A stretch of 64,000 nucleotides of DNA from Goodfellowiella coeruleoviolacea (lineage in GTDB: Bacteria > Actinomycetota > Actinomycetes > Mycobacteriales > Pseudonocardiaceae), in the NCBI RefSeq assembly GCF_024171785.1, contig NZ_JAMTCK010000011.1, positions 189,896 to 253,895 on the forward strand, written 5' to 3'. Of this stretch, positions 15,694 through 23,921 are shown piece by piece. How positions within the stretch are numbered: position 1 is the stretch's first letter; each line of letters begins with the position of its first letter. The notes below the pieces were generated by a model. The model was not told where the DNA came from. It did no database searches and was given only the letters and a program-made list of their open reading frames with translations. The position numbers and the translations under genes were made by a program.

Positions 15694-17422
15694 GCGGGCC
15701 AACCCGGAACCAGTCGAACTCCGCCGCCCCGGTGGGCGCGGAGGTCGGCGGGGCCGTGGCGAACAGCCCCAGGGTCGCCCCGATCCACTTGCCGGCACTG
15801 GCCGTGAACGGCTGGCCGATCGGGGTGAACCCACGGCCGTCCAGCTCGGTGGAGAACTGGCAGACCGCGCCGGCCCGCACCGTCACCCGCAGCCGCACCG
15901 AGGCCTTGTCCCGTCCCAGGGGCACCGCGGTCGCGGTGTCGGTCTCGCTGCCACCCACCGCCGCGGTCCGGCACACCAGGACGAGCTGGTCGCCGTCGTG
16001 GCGCAGCCCCGCCCACGCGTAGCTCTCCCCCAGCACCACCAGACCGGCCCTGGCGCCGGTGGTGGCCGTGGCCAGGGTCAGTGCCGTTGTCGCGGTGAAG
16101 GTCTCGGCGGGCAGCCGCTGGCCCAGCACGTTGGGCAGCAGCCGCAGGTCCTCGGTGGCCGCGCTGGGCCGGCAGAACAGCGTCAGCCGGCCCGGCGACC
16201 GCCGCAGCGACCACCAGTCGGCGTTGGCGTTGGCCTGCCAGCTCCACTGCTCGCCCAGGCGCCGCGTGGTGAACTCGTCGGTGGTGGCCGGCGCGGTCAC
16301 CGGCACCCGCCGGGCAACCCTCGGCTTGGCGTGCACCAGGACCGGGCTGCCCAGACCGGTGCCGTCGTCCACACCCATCACCGGCCAGCCGTCCGCGCGC
16401 CAGCGCATCGGCTGCAGGTGCACCACCCGGCCGTAGGCACCCCGGTCCTGGAAGTGCAGGAACCAGTCCTCGCCCCGGTCCGTGGCGACCCAGGCGCCCT
16501 GGTGCGGACCGTTGATCTCGGTGTCGCCCTGCGCCAACACCACGCGGTCCTCGTAGGGCCCCCAGATGGACCGGGACCGGAACGCCGACTGCCAGCCGTT
16601 GGTCACGCCCCCGGCCGGCGCGAAGATCCAGTACCACCCGTCGCGCTTGTACAGCTTGGGCCCTTCCAGCGTGGTGTAACCGGGCAGCTCGTCGCCGTTG
16701 ACCACGATCCGGCCCTCGTCGAGCAGGCCGGTCCCGTCCGGGCTCATCCGGTGCAGGGTCAGCCGGTTGTTGATGCCGCTGCGGCTCTTGGCCCAGGCGT
16801 GCACCAGGTAGGCCTGGCCGTCGTCGTCCCACAGCGGGCACGGGTCGATCAGCCCCTTGCCCAGCTTCACCGGGTGCGGCCGGCTCCACGGCCCGCTCGG
16901 GTCCCTGGCGGTCACCACGAAGATGCCGTGGTCGGGGTCGGGGTAGAAGATCCAGAACCGGCCGTCGTGGTACCGCAGGGCGGGCGCCCACACCCCACCG
17001 CCGTGCTGCGGCTCGCTGAAGTGGTCCCTGGGCTCCAGTTCGGTCAGCGCGTGCCCGATGACGGTCCAGTTGACCAGGTCCACCGAGCGCAGGATCGGCA
17101 GCCCGGGGATCCGGTTGAACGTGGAGGCGGTGAGGTAGAAGTAGTCGCCCACGCGCACCGCGTCCGGGTCCGACCAGTCGGCGTTGAGCACCGGGTTGCG
17201 GTAACGGCCATCGCCCAGGTCCGCCACCCACGGCAGGTGGCGGCCGGCCGCGGCCAGCCCCTCGCCCCCGGTCACCGCCGCGCCCCCGGTCGCGTCGAGA
17301 CCGGCCGGCTCCCCTGTCGGGGACGCTCCAGCCACGCCACCCTCCGTTCCGCCCACGATCAGCGATCCGGCCACCACACCCAGGCCGGCCCGCAACACGC
17401 GCCTGCGACTGTGCTCACTCAC
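15686..17422 (-). CDS. Secreted glycoside hydrolase family 43 (beta-xylosidase/arabinofuranosidase type)
   Basis: The 578-residue enzyme has a Tat-type signal (SRRRVLRAGLGVV) and a five-bladed GH43 propeller. NADWSDPDAVRVGDYFYLTA (about residues 80-100) holds the catalytic-base Asp, LIDPCPLWDDDGQAYLVHAW (about 190-210) the pKa-modulating Asp region and LEGPKLYKRDGWYWIFAP (about 250-268) the acid Glu. The last 190 residues, beginning DEFTTRRLGEQWSWQAN, are the concanavalin-like beta-xylosidase C-terminal domain. It would act outside the cell on xylan, arabinan or pectin side chains. GTG 17422 follows GGGAGA. It lies about 100 bp downstream of the GH28 gene in the same orientation, so they probably form one operon. 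Up to 15685 the gap to DUF5703 contains only repeats. Confidence 0.88.
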   Translation of the reverse strand: MSEHSRRRVLRAGLGVVAGSLIVGGTEGGVAGASPTGEPAGLDATGGAAVTGGEGLAAAGRHLPWVADLGDGRYRNPVLNADWSDPDAVRVGDYFYLTASTFNRIPGLPILRSVDLVNWTVIGHALTELEPRDHFSEPQHGGGVWAPALRYHDGRFWIFYPDPDHGIFVVTARDPSGPWSRPHPVKLGKGLIDPCPLWDDDGQAYLVHAWAKSRSGINNRLTLHRMSPDGTGLLDEGRIVVNGDELPGYTTLEGPKLYKRDGWYWIFAPAGGVTNGWQSAFRSRSIWGPYEDRVVLAQGDTEINGPHQGAWVATDRGEDWFLHFQDRGAYGRVVHLQPMRWRADGWPVMGVDDGTGLGSPVLVHAKPRVARRVPVTAPATTDEFTTRRLGEQWSWQANANADWWSLRRSPGRLTLFCRPSAATEDLRLLPNVLGQRLPAETFTATTALTLATATTGARAGLVVLGESYAWAGLRHDGDQLVLVCRTAAVGGSETDTATAVPLGRDKASVRLRVTVRAGAVCQFSTELDGRGFTPIGQPFTASAGKWIGATLGLFATAPPTSAPTGAAEFDWFRVGPQG

Positions 17423-17524
17423 CTTCGGTTCTCCCACTCGACCGGTTCTCCCACTCGACGACAGGGGACGCGGCGGTGCCCAACCGGCACGGCCGCGGGA
17501 CAGGGACCGATTCTCGCGCGGCGC

Positions 17525-18967
17525 TCAGGACGCGGTGTCCGGCAGCCGCTGGCCGTTCTCGAAGACCTCGCGCAGCACCAGGCCGGTGACGTGCTCCACG
17601 ATGTCGGGCTGGCCGACCCGCTTGAAGTTCACCCTGGTCAGCCGCACGTCCTGGACCGGGTCGTCGGCGTAGCCGCGCAGCGACAGGGCGCGCTGGGCGG
17701 TGTCCACGGTCATGTCCCGCACGTCGATGCCGCGCACCAGCGGGTTGAAGCCGTGGCCCGGCCCCTCCTCGTAGTTGAAGTCGATCTCGATGGCGGAGCT
17801 GGCGACGGTGCCCACGGTGATGTCCCTGGCGTGGACGTTCTCGATGAACCCGCCCCGCACGGAGTTGGTCTTGAACCGCAGCGCGGTGTTCAGGTCCGGG
17901 CTGCTCAGGTGCAGGTCGCGGGCGAACACGTCGCGGACGCCGCCGGACATCTCGCTGCCGACGGTGACCCCGCCGTGGCCGGCGCGGAACTCGCAGTTCT
18001 CGATGAGGATGCGCTCGCTGGGCACGTTCACCCGCCGGCCGTCGGCGTTGCGCCCGGACTTGATGGCGATGCAGTCGTCGCCGGTGTCGAAGGTGCACCC
18101 GCGGATGACCACGTCCCGGCTGGACTCCGGGTCGCACCCGTCGTTGTTGGGGCCGTGGCTGCGCACCGTCACCCCGCGCACCAGCACGTTCTCCGAGAGC
18201 ACCGGGTGGATCTCCCACATCGGCGAGTTGACCACGGTGATGCCCTCGATCAGCACGTTGCGGCACCGGTAGGGCTGGATGAAGTTGGGCCGCAGGTAGC
18301 CGCCCTCACCGAACACCCGCTGTTCGACCGGCACCCCCTGCTCGGCCATGGCCCGCAACCGGTCCCGGGCCTCGGTCTGCCTCGGCTGTCCCGGCTGCCA
18401 GCCGTACTTCGCGCTGCCGCACCACGGCCACCAGTGCGCGTTGTCCGACTGCGCGTCCACCGTGCCCCGGCCGGTGATGCCGATCTCGTGCTGGCCGTAG
18501 GCGTAGATCATCGGCGAGTAGTTGTGCAGTTCCGTGCCCTCGAACCGGGTCAGCACCACCGGGAGGTAGGCGCGCGGGTCGGTGACGAACGCGATCGTGG
18601 CGTCCTGGGTGATGTGCAGGTCGACCCCGCTGAGCAGGTGGATGGCGCCGGTGGCGAACCGCCCGGCCGGCACCACCACGTGGCCTCCGCCGCTGTGCGC
18701 GCACGCGCGGATGGCCGCTCGGAACGCCGCGGTGCAGTCGGTGGTCCCGTCGCCCACCGCACCGAAGTGGGTCACGTCGAAGTAGCGGTGGGCGAACCGG
18801 GGCGGCCGCACCCGCGCGGCGATGAGATCGGCCTGCTGCCAGGGATCGGTGGCCACCGGAGCGGCCCACGCGTCACCCGTGCTCACCAGCCCGCCGGCCG
18901 CCAGCACGCCACCGGTGAGCAACCCGGTGCGCCGCAGGAATTCCCGCCGTGAGGAGCCCGCTCCCAT
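17525..18967 (-). CDS. Secreted glycoside hydrolase family 28 (polygalacturonase)
   Basis: The 480-residue enzyme has a Tat signal (SSRREFLRRTGLL with AWAAP cleavage region) and a right-handed beta-helix. The GH28 marks are visible in order: NNDGCDPESS (NTD motif), TGDDCIAIKSG (catalytic Asp pair), RAGHGGVTVGSEMSGG (GHG motif) and LRFKTN (RIK-like motif). The N-terminal HYFDVTHFGAVGDGTTDCTAAF opening is typical of the pectate-lyase-3-like fold. It hydrolyses galacturonan or related pectic chains outside the cell. ATG 18967 follows GGTTCGATGG-rich sequence with GGGAGG (in CCGGGAGGTTCG) as ribosome site. A LacI-like operator is 50-65 bp upstream, suggesting sugar-responsive control with the GH43 gene. 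Confidence 0.88.
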   Translation of the reverse strand: MGAGSSRREFLRRTGLLTGGVLAAGGLVSTGDAWAAPVATDPWQQADLIAARVRPPRFAHRYFDVTHFGAVGDGTTDCTAAFRAAIRACAHSGGGHVVVPAGRFATGAIHLLSGVDLHITQDATIAFVTDPRAYLPVVLTRFEGTELHNYSPMIYAYGQHEIGITGRGTVDAQSDNAHWWPWCGSAKYGWQPGQPRQTEARDRLRAMAEQGVPVEQRVFGEGGYLRPNFIQPYRCRNVLIEGITVVNSPMWEIHPVLSENVLVRGVTVRSHGPNNDGCDPESSRDVVIRGCTFDTGDDCIAIKSGRNADGRRVNVPSERILIENCEFRAGHGGVTVGSEMSGGVRDVFARDLHLSSPDLNTALRFKTNSVRGGFIENVHARDITVGTVASSAIEIDFNYEEGPGHGFNPLVRGIDVRDMTVDTAQRALSLRGYADDPVQDVRLTRVNFKRVGQPDIVEHVTGLVLREVFENGQRLPDTAS

Positions 18968-19017
18968 CGAACCTCCCGGTGGTGGATCGACTACCGCAGC
19001 TCACCTCGGCAACAACG

Positions 19018-19032
19018 TGGTAAGCGCTTTCC
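19018..19032. promoter_or_regulatory. LacI-family operator-like palindrome upstream of GH28
   Basis: GGTAAGCGCTTTCC is a near-perfect palindrome with the central AAGCGCTT that is typical of LacI/GalR operators. It lies about 50 bp upstream of the GH28 start in the promoter region. The 11-bp direct repeat AACAACGTGGT flanks it at 19011-19021 and recurs at 19053-19063. Confidence 0.6.
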
Positions 19033-19203
19033 CGCGGAGTGTGTCAGCAGGTAACAACGTGGTCAAGAGCGGCGGTGTCCCGACCACCCGCCACCAGCCC
19101 CACCGGCCACCAAACCTCCCGGCAGTGGCCTCGCCCGCGCCGGCGAGATGGCCGACACCGGCCACGTCCACCCGCCCCGGCGAGACCACCGGCCAGCCGG
19201 CGC

Positions 19204-19977
19204 TCAGAGGGCGTAGGCGTGGTCCGGGACGTCGGTGACGAACATGTGTCCGGGCGCGTGGGTGATGGCGAACGGCAGCTTCGAGGCCATCAGGGCCGCC
19301 TGCGGGGTGACCCCGCACGCCCAGAACACCGGCACGTCACCCGGTTCGAAGCGCACGGCGTCCCCGAAATCCGGCGTGGCCACGTCGGCCACCCCCAGCG
19401 CGGCCGGGTCACCCACGTGGACCGGGGCACCGTGCACCGCCGGATACATCCCGGTCACCCGAACCGCCTTGGCCACCAGCCCGGCGGGAATCGGCCGCAT
19501 TGACACCACCAGGTTGCCGGACAGCCGCCCCGCGGGCCGGCACGCCTGGTTGGTCAGGAACATCGGCACGTTCGAGCCCTGGTCCACGTGGCGCACGGGC
19601 ACGCCGTGGTCGCGCAGCGCCGTCTCGAAGGTGAAGCTGCACCCGATCAGGAACGTCACCAGGTCCGCCCGCCAGTACGAGGTCACCTCGCCGACCTCGG
19701 CGACCCGCTCGCCGTTCTCCCACACCACGTAGCCGGGCAGATCGGTGCGCACGTCAGATCCCTCGGCCAGCTCCGAGGCGACCGCGCCGGCGTCGAGCAC
19801 CTCCAGCACGGGGCATGGTTTGGGGTTGCGCTGGGCGAACAGCAGGAAGTCGTAGGCGTACTCCTGCGGCAGGCTCACCAGGTTCGCCTGCGCGTACCCC
19901 GGCGCGAGCCCGGCGGACGGCCTGCGCTCACCGTCCCGGAACCGTTCCCGCACCCGCCTCGGCCCGTCCTGTGCCAT
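19204..19977 (-). CDS. DUF1445 family putative hydro-lyase
   Basis: The 257-residue protein matches the DUF1445/YcsI family of putative hydro-lyases (related to the D-glutamate cyclase domain). Typical blocks are [21 protein letters not shown] (about residues 23-43), [14 protein letters not shown] (about 105-118), [20 protein letters not shown] (about 135-155) and the C-terminal [13 protein letters not shown] and [15 protein letters not shown]. The Cys, His and Asn residues conserved in the family are present. ATG 19977 follows AGAGGAGAGG. It has no clear operon partner; the alpha/beta hydrolase upstream is separated by about 30 bp and may be co-transcribed. Reaction in vivo unknown. Confidence 0.85.
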   Translation of the reverse strand: MAQDGPRRVRERFRDGERRPSAGLAPGYAQANLVSLPQEYAYDFLLFAQRNPKPCPVLEVLDAGAVASELAEGSDVRTDLPGYVVWENGERVAEVGEVTSYWRADLVTFLIGCSFTFETALRDHGVPVRHVDQGSNVPMFLTNQACRPAGRLSGNLVVSMRPIPAGLVAKAVRVTGMYPAVHGAPVHVGDPAALGVADVATPDFGDAVRFEPGDVPVFWACGVTPQAALMASKLPFAITHAPGHMFVTDVPDHAYAL

Positions 19978-20010
19978 CGCCCTCTCCTCTGCCTGCCGCA
20001 CTGCTCGCCG

Positions 20011-20880
20011 TCACGACCGGGCCAGCGCGGCAATGCACTCGGCCAGCTCGCCCGGGCGTTCCAGAGGCACCATATGGCCGGCGTTGGGCAGCACCAAGGC
20101 CTCTCCCGAACCCACCGCGCGGATCAACGCGTTCGCGTGCCAGGCAGGGCACAACCGGTCCTCATCGCCCACCACCGCCACCACGGGTCGCTCGCCCGCC
20201 ACGGTCAGCGCCGCCTCCCGGTCGTAGCGGTCGAACGCCGGCCGGAACAGCGACACCGTCTCCGGCCAGTGCGACGACACCATCTCGGCCATCAGCGCCA
20301 CGTCCTCCTGGCGGGGTTCGTCACCGAACAGCCACCACCGCAGTCCCGCCGTCTTGGCCGGCTCGATCCGCTCCCGCACCGCCCGGACCAGCGGGCCGAA
20401 CGCCCGCTCCAACTCCCTGACCAGCTTGCCCACCGACTTCGGCCAGGCCAGTGCGGCCTCACCCGACCGCGCCGCGGCCGTGGCCACGAACACCGAGCCG
20501 GCCACCCGCTGCCGGAACAGCCGGGGCCGCCGCTCGGCGAAGGCCATCGCCGCCATGCCGCCCATGGCGTGGCCGACCACCACCACCGGCCCCGAGGGCA
20601 CCGCGCGCTCGATGACCTGCCCCAGGTCGTCGCCCAACTGTTCGATGGTGGCCGTCTCCGGCGTGGCCGGCCCGGACTCGCCGTGGCCGCGGTGGTCGTA
20701 GGCCAGGACGCGCACGGGCGTGCCCACCGCGGCCGGCAGCGCGGTGCTCACCCGGTGCCAGCTGCGGTGGTCCAGCGCGTACCCGTGGGCGAGCACCACC
20801 GTGACGCTGGCACCGGGATCACCCGAGGCCACCAGGTTGAGTTCGGTGCCGTCGTCGAGTCGCAGCCGTTGCGCGCGCAC
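20011..20880 (-). CDS. Alpha/beta hydrolase-fold protein with Ala at the nucleophile position
   Basis: The 289-residue protein has a standard alpha/beta hydrolase fold: VVLAHGYALDHRSW (oxyanion region), LAYDHRGHGES (about residues 59-69), the nucleophile elbow VVVVGHAMGGMAAM, VVGDEDRLCPAWHA (acid Asp) and PNAGHMVPLERP (catalytic His). The elbow normally reads GHSMGG; here the codon at 20566-20568 is GCC (Ala) instead of TCC-type Ser, so the classical triad lacks its nucleophile. The protein may be a non-hydrolytic binder, may use a different mechanism, or may be inactive. GTG 20880 is 23 bp downstream of an 18-bp palindrome that looks like a TetR operator. Confidence 0.85.
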   Translation of the reverse strand: MRAQRLRLDDGTELNLVASGDPGASVTVVLAHGYALDHRSWHRVSTALPAAVGTPVRVLAYDHRGHGESGPATPETATIEQLGDDLGQVIERAVPSGPVVVVGHAMGGMAAMAFAERRPRLFRQRVAGSVFVATAAARSGEAALAWPKSVGKLVRELERAFGPLVRAVRERIEPAKTAGLRWWLFGDEPRQEDVALMAEMVSSHWPETVSLFRPAFDRYDREAALTVAGERPVVAVVGDEDRLCPAWHANALIRAVGSGEALVLPNAGHMVPLERPGELAECIAALARS

Positions 20881-20903
20881 GCCCCACTCCTCCCACCACC
20901 ACT

Positions 20904-20921
20904 ACCTACTCTTGAGTAGGT
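20904..20921. promoter_or_regulatory. 18-bp palindromic operator (TetR-like) before the alpha/beta hydrolase
   Basis: ACCTACTCTTGAGTAGGT is a perfect inverted repeat with 8-bp arms and a two-base centre, 24 bp upstream of the hydrolase start. Palindromes of this size with GAGTAG arms are typical TetR-family sites. No regulator gene is adjacent. Confidence 0.55.
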
Positions 20922-20942
20922 TTCTCGGGCGATGGGCGCCTG

Positions 20943-21734
20943 TCAAGCGTTGCGGCCGAGGACGACATCGGGCGGCAGCTGGCCGCCCGCCGGCCCGGGC
21001 ACGCCGCGGAACCGGTAGGGCATGCCGTCGCTGCCCGGCTGCACGATCCACGCCTGCGCCGGCTCCCCCTCGGCCAACACCCGCTCCAGCGTCGCCGCCA
21101 CCTCCTCGGGGGTGAGCAGCGGGAACTCCGCCTCGGTGAACTCCTCCCGCGCCGCGCCCAGCAGCAGCGTGTCCACAAAGCCCGGACACAGCGCGCACAT
21201 CCGGATGCCCTCACCGGCCAGAGCAGCGCCCGCCGCCCGCACGTAGCCCACCACCGCGTGCTTGGTCATCGTGTACAGCGGATCGGAGGGCATCGCGGCC
21301 AGGCCGGCCAGTGACGCGGTCACCACCACGGTGCCCCCACCGGTCCGGCGCAACGCGGGAACCGCCGCACAGGTGCCGTAGACCACGTGGTCCACGTTGA
21401 CCCCCACCAGCGTCCGGTAGCGGTCCACGTCCAACCGCTCGTCCACCCCGAGCTGACCGCCACCCACCCCGGCGTTGAGGTGCACCACGTCGAGCCGGCC
21501 CAGCTCGTCCTCGACCCGGGCCACCACGCCCGGCATCGTCGCGGGGTGCGCCACATCGCCGGTGAGCGCCAGGCCGTCCACCTCCCCCGCCACCCGCCGG
21601 GCCGCCTCCTCGACCAGATCCACCACGACGACCTTGGCCCCCAGATCCGCGAGCCGCCGCACCGACGCCTCACCGATCCCCGAGCCGCCACCGGTCACCA
21701 GGGCAACCTTGCCGGTCAGATCCACTGTGGACAC
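20943..21734 (-). CDS. Short-chain dehydrogenase/reductase
   Basis: The 263-residue protein is a classical SDR. VALVTGGGSGIGEASVRR (about residues 10-27) is the Rossmann TGxxxGIG motif, HLNAGVGGG (about 86) the NAG motif, VVVTASLAG (about 137) holds the catalytic Ser and DPLYTMTKHAVVGYV (about 150-164) holds the YxxxK pair. The Asp after strand beta2 (VVVDLV) predicts NAD(H) preference. It is transcribed in the same direction as the alpha/beta hydrolase, but the operator between them suggests separate control. Substrate unknown. Confidence 0.87.
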   Translation of the reverse strand: MSTVDLTGKVALVTGGGSGIGEASVRRLADLGAKVVVVDLVEEAARRVAGEVDGLALTGDVAHPATMPGVVARVEDELGRLDVVHLNAGVGGGQLGVDERLDVDRYRTLVGVNVDHVVYGTCAAVPALRRTGGGTVVVTASLAGLAAMPSDPLYTMTKHAVVGYVRAAGAALAGEGIRMCALCPGFVDTLLLGAAREEFTEAEFPLLTPEEVAATLERVLAEGEPAQAWIVQPGSDGMPYRFRGVPGPAGGQLPPDVVLGRNA

Positions 21735-21755
21735 ACTTCCTCCTACCAGGAAAGG

Positions 21756-23105
21756 TCAGGAACTCCGCAGGAAACGGTCGAGCACACGGGTACCGAACCG
21801 CAACGCCTCCACCGGCACCCGCTCGTCAACCCCGTGGAACAGGGCCGTGAAGTCCAGATCCGCCGGCAACCTCAGCGGGGCGAACCCGAAGTTGCGAATC
21901 CCCAACTGCTGGAACGACTTGGCGTCCGTACCGCCGGACAGCATGTAGGGCAGCACCTTCGCACCCGGGTCCTCCGCCGTGATCGAGGCGGTCATCGCGT
22001 CAACCAGAGCGCCGTCGAAGGTGGTCTCCACCGGCGGCAGGCTCACCCACTCCCGCTCCACATCCGGTCCGAGGATCTCGGCCAGCTCCCGCTCGAACGC
22101 CTCCTGCCGCCCAGGCAGCACTCGGCAGTCCACTGTGGCCTCAGCCACGGACGGGATGACGTTGGTCTTGTAGCCCGCGGTGAGCATCGTCGGGTTGGCG
22201 GTGTCCCGCAGGGTCGCCCCCACCATCCGCGCCAGCCCGCCCAACTTGCCCACGGTGCCCTCGATGTCATCCTCGGGGAAGTCGACCCCGGTGATCTCCG
22301 TCACGCCGGCGAGGAACTCCCGGACCGAATCCGTCAGCACAATCGGAAAACGATGCTGACCGAGCCGGGTAACGGCGGCTGCGAGCTTGGTCACCGCGTT
22401 GTCGTGGTGCACCATCGATCCGTGCCCGGCGGTACCGCGCACCCGGAGCTTGAGCCAGGCGATGCCCTTCTCCGCGGTCTCCACCAGGTAGGCCCGCACA
22501 TCGTCCTTGAGCGTGACCGAGAACCCCCCGACCTCGCTGATCGCCTCGGTCGCCCCCTCGAACAACTCGGGGCGGTTCTCCACCAGCCACTTGGCCCCCT
22601 GGAACCCGCCCGCCTCCTCGTCGGCCAGGAACGCGAAGATCAGGTCGCGGGGTGGCACGATCCCGTCCCGCTTCAGCCGGCGCGCCGCGGCCAGGCTCAT
22701 GGCCACCATGTCCTTCATGTCGACCGCGCCCCGACCCCACACGTAGCCGTCCTGCACCGCCCCGGAAAAGGGGTGCACCGACCACTCAGCCGCGTCCGCC
22801 GGCACCACGTCCAGGTGGCCGTGCACGAGCAGCGCACCCCGACTGGGATCAGCACCGGCCAGCCGAGCCACCACATTGCCCCGACCGGGCGCGCCGGACT
22901 CCACGTAGGTGGTCTCATACCCCACCTCGGCGAGCTTCTCCGCCACGTACTCGGCCGCGGCCCGCTCCCCCTTCAAGGTGGCCGGGTCTCCGGTGTTGGT
23001 GGTGTCGATCCGGATCAACTCGCTCGCAAGGGTCACCACCTCGTCCTCGGCGACCCGCAGTCCTGCGGCGTGACGGTCGTTGCTCAGGTCCCTGTACTCA
23101 CTCAC
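21756..23105 (-). CDS. M20 family metallopeptidase (ArgE/DapE-like dipeptidase)
   Basis: The 449-residue enzyme is a dizinc M20 peptidase. LLVHGHLDVVPA (about residues 90-101) gives the first zinc His and catalytic Asp, VWGRGAVDMKDMVA (about 117-130) the bridging Asp, and FLADEEAGGFQGAKW (about 155-169) the catalytic Glu pair. The lid/dimerisation domain follows (RVRGTAGHGSMVHHDNAV) and the last zinc His lies in LFHGVDERVP near the C-terminus. It is a cytoplasmic amidohydrolase acting on peptides or acyl-amino acids. GTG 23105 follows AGGAAGG. It starts the minus-strand series that includes the SDR, which follows after 21 bp. Confidence 0.9.
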   Translation of the reverse strand: MSEYRDLSNDRHAAGLRVAEDEVVTLASELIRIDTTNTGDPATLKGERAAAEYVAEKLAEVGYETTYVESGAPGRGNVVARLAGADPSRGALLVHGHLDVVPADAAEWSVHPFSGAVQDGYVWGRGAVDMKDMVAMSLAAARRLKRDGIVPPRDLIFAFLADEEAGGFQGAKWLVENRPELFEGATEAISEVGGFSVTLKDDVRAYLVETAEKGIAWLKLRVRGTAGHGSMVHHDNAVTKLAAAVTRLGQHRFPIVLTDSVREFLAGVTEITGVDFPEDDIEGTVGKLGGLARMVGATLRDTANPTMLTAGYKTNVIPSVAEATVDCRVLPGRQEAFERELAEILGPDVEREWVSLPPVETTFDGALVDAMTASITAEDPGAKVLPYMLSGGTDAKSFQQLGIRNFGFAPLRLPADLDFTALFHGVDERVPVEALRFGTRVLDRFLRSS

Positions 23106-23147
23106 GTGGCCTTCCTACCACTGCATACGCACCCAGGCCGGCCCGAT

Positions 23148-23177
23148 TTGGTTCTTGGGAAGACGATCAGCTAAGGT
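23148..23177 (+). promoter_or_regulatory. Promoter of tRNA-Leu
   Basis: TTGGTT (23148-23153) and TAAGGT (23172-23177) are separated by 18 bp and lie about 30 bp upstream of the mature tRNA. This is a good housekeeping-sigma-type promoter. Confidence 0.55.
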
Positions 23178-23209
23178 ATCCCCATCAGCGGCGAGGACAT
23201 CGCCGCAGA

Positions 23210-23293
23210 GTCCGAGTGGCGGAATGGCAGACGCGCTAGCTTGAGGTGCTAGTCCCCGTTAAGGGGGTGGGGGTTCAAGTCCCCCCTCGGACA
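23210..23293 (+). tRNA. tRNA-Leu (anticodon GAG)
   Basis: The 84-nt gene folds as a class II tRNA. The acceptor stem is GTCCGAG/CTCGGAC, the D-arm follows TGGCGGAATGGCAGACGC, the anticodon stem is CTAGC/GCTAG with loop TTGAGGT (anticodon GAG at 23243-23245), then a long variable arm and a T-arm containing GGTTCAAGTCC. The discriminator base is A and CCA is not encoded. It reads CUC/CUU leucine codons. It stands at the left edge of the integrase-bearing island. Confidence 0.95.
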
Positions 23294-23297
23294 CTTC

Positions 23298-23323
23298 TAT
23301 GGGGGATACATCCCCCATATTTT
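23298..23323 (+). terminator. Rho-independent terminator of tRNA-Leu
   Basis: TATGGGGGA and TCCCCCATA form a perfect 9-bp stem with a TACA loop, followed by TTTT. It begins four bases after the tRNA discriminator base. Confidence 0.88.
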
Positions 23324-23392
23324 CCCTCCATTCCTGTGGCGCTGGCCACGTTCTCCCAGAGGCTTCCCGTCGGGAAACCGTGCTGTTCGTGT

Positions 23393-23417
23393 CTCCGATT
23401 GGTCAAAAGATCGGAGG
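23393..23417 (+). promoter_or_regulatory. Inverted repeat masking the ribosome site of the AbrB-like gene
   Basis: CTCCGAT (23393-23399) and ATCGGAG (23410-23416) are a perfect 7-bp inverted repeat; the right arm contains the GGAGG ribosome site ten bases before the GTG at 23427. In RNA the hairpin would hide this site; in DNA it could be an operator. Confidence 0.45.
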
Positions 23418-23426
23418 TTTACTGGG

Positions 23427-23921
23427 GTGAGCGTCTTCTCGGGCGACATCGTCGCACCGTTGCTCCTTCCCTCACGTGATCGGTCGCTGACGCCCACACC
23501 GCGACCGAAGACGGCCCGCGCGCTGCCGTTGACGGAACTGCCGGCACTGCCCCGCGGCCACTCGCTGCGCCACGCCGTCGCCGCCCTCGACACCCACGGC
23601 CGGTGCACCGACCAAACCCTCATCCAGTCCCTGGGCTGGGCCGCCGGCCAGGGCGTGGACATCAGCGCGGCGCACGGCGTGATCGTGGTCCGCGCCGACG
23701 ACACCGGCCTTCACACCCTGGCCCGGCGCGGACACCTGCGGATCCCCGCCCCCATCCGGCACTGGTGCGACCTGGCAGCCGGGGACCGGCTCCTGCTGGC
23801 CGCGGTCCCCGACCAGCAACTGCTCGTCATCCACACGATGGCGGCGGTGGATGTGATGTTGGTGAACTACTACGCCTCCCTGACGGGAGGTGACACCAGC
23901 CGTGAGCACGCCACGTCCTGA
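23427..23921 (+). CDS. AbrB/SpoVT-like DNA-binding protein
   Basis: The 164-residue protein has a C-terminal swapped-hairpin domain of AbrB type: HLRIPAPIRHWCDLAAGDRL (about residues 108-127) matches the usual G-R-L-T-I-P-A-x-I-R-x-x-L-G-L-x-x-G-D pattern, followed by LLVIHTMAAVDVML. The N-terminal half (LPRGHSLRHAVAALDTHGRC, GWAAGQGVDISAAHGVIVV) looks like a second, degenerate copy of the same fold. Proteins of this kind commonly precede tyrosine integrases in actinomycete elements, and here the last 20 bases overlap the integrase start. It probably regulates the integrase gene. A hairpin masks its ribosome site. Confidence 0.75.
   Translation: MSVFSGDIVAPLLLPSRDRSLTPTPRPKTARALPLTELPALPRGHSLRHAVAALDTHGRCTDQTLIQSLGWAAGQGVDISAAHGVIVVRADDTGLHTLARRGHLRIPAPIRHWCDLAAGDRLLLAAVPDQQLLVIHTMAAVDVMLVNYYASLTGGDTSREHATS

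Noticed and set aside
15563-18952. 1129-codon plus-strand open frame opposite GH43/GH28
   Set aside because: It runs antisense through two clear glycoside hydrolase genes and has only His/Arg/Pro-rich composition without recognisable domains.
23265-23293. tRNA-Leu 3' end as an attL with a matching attR
   Set aside because: I scanned 25-31 kb by eye for GGTTCAAGTCCC-like sequence followed by CTCGGAC and found none, so I did not annotate an att pair.
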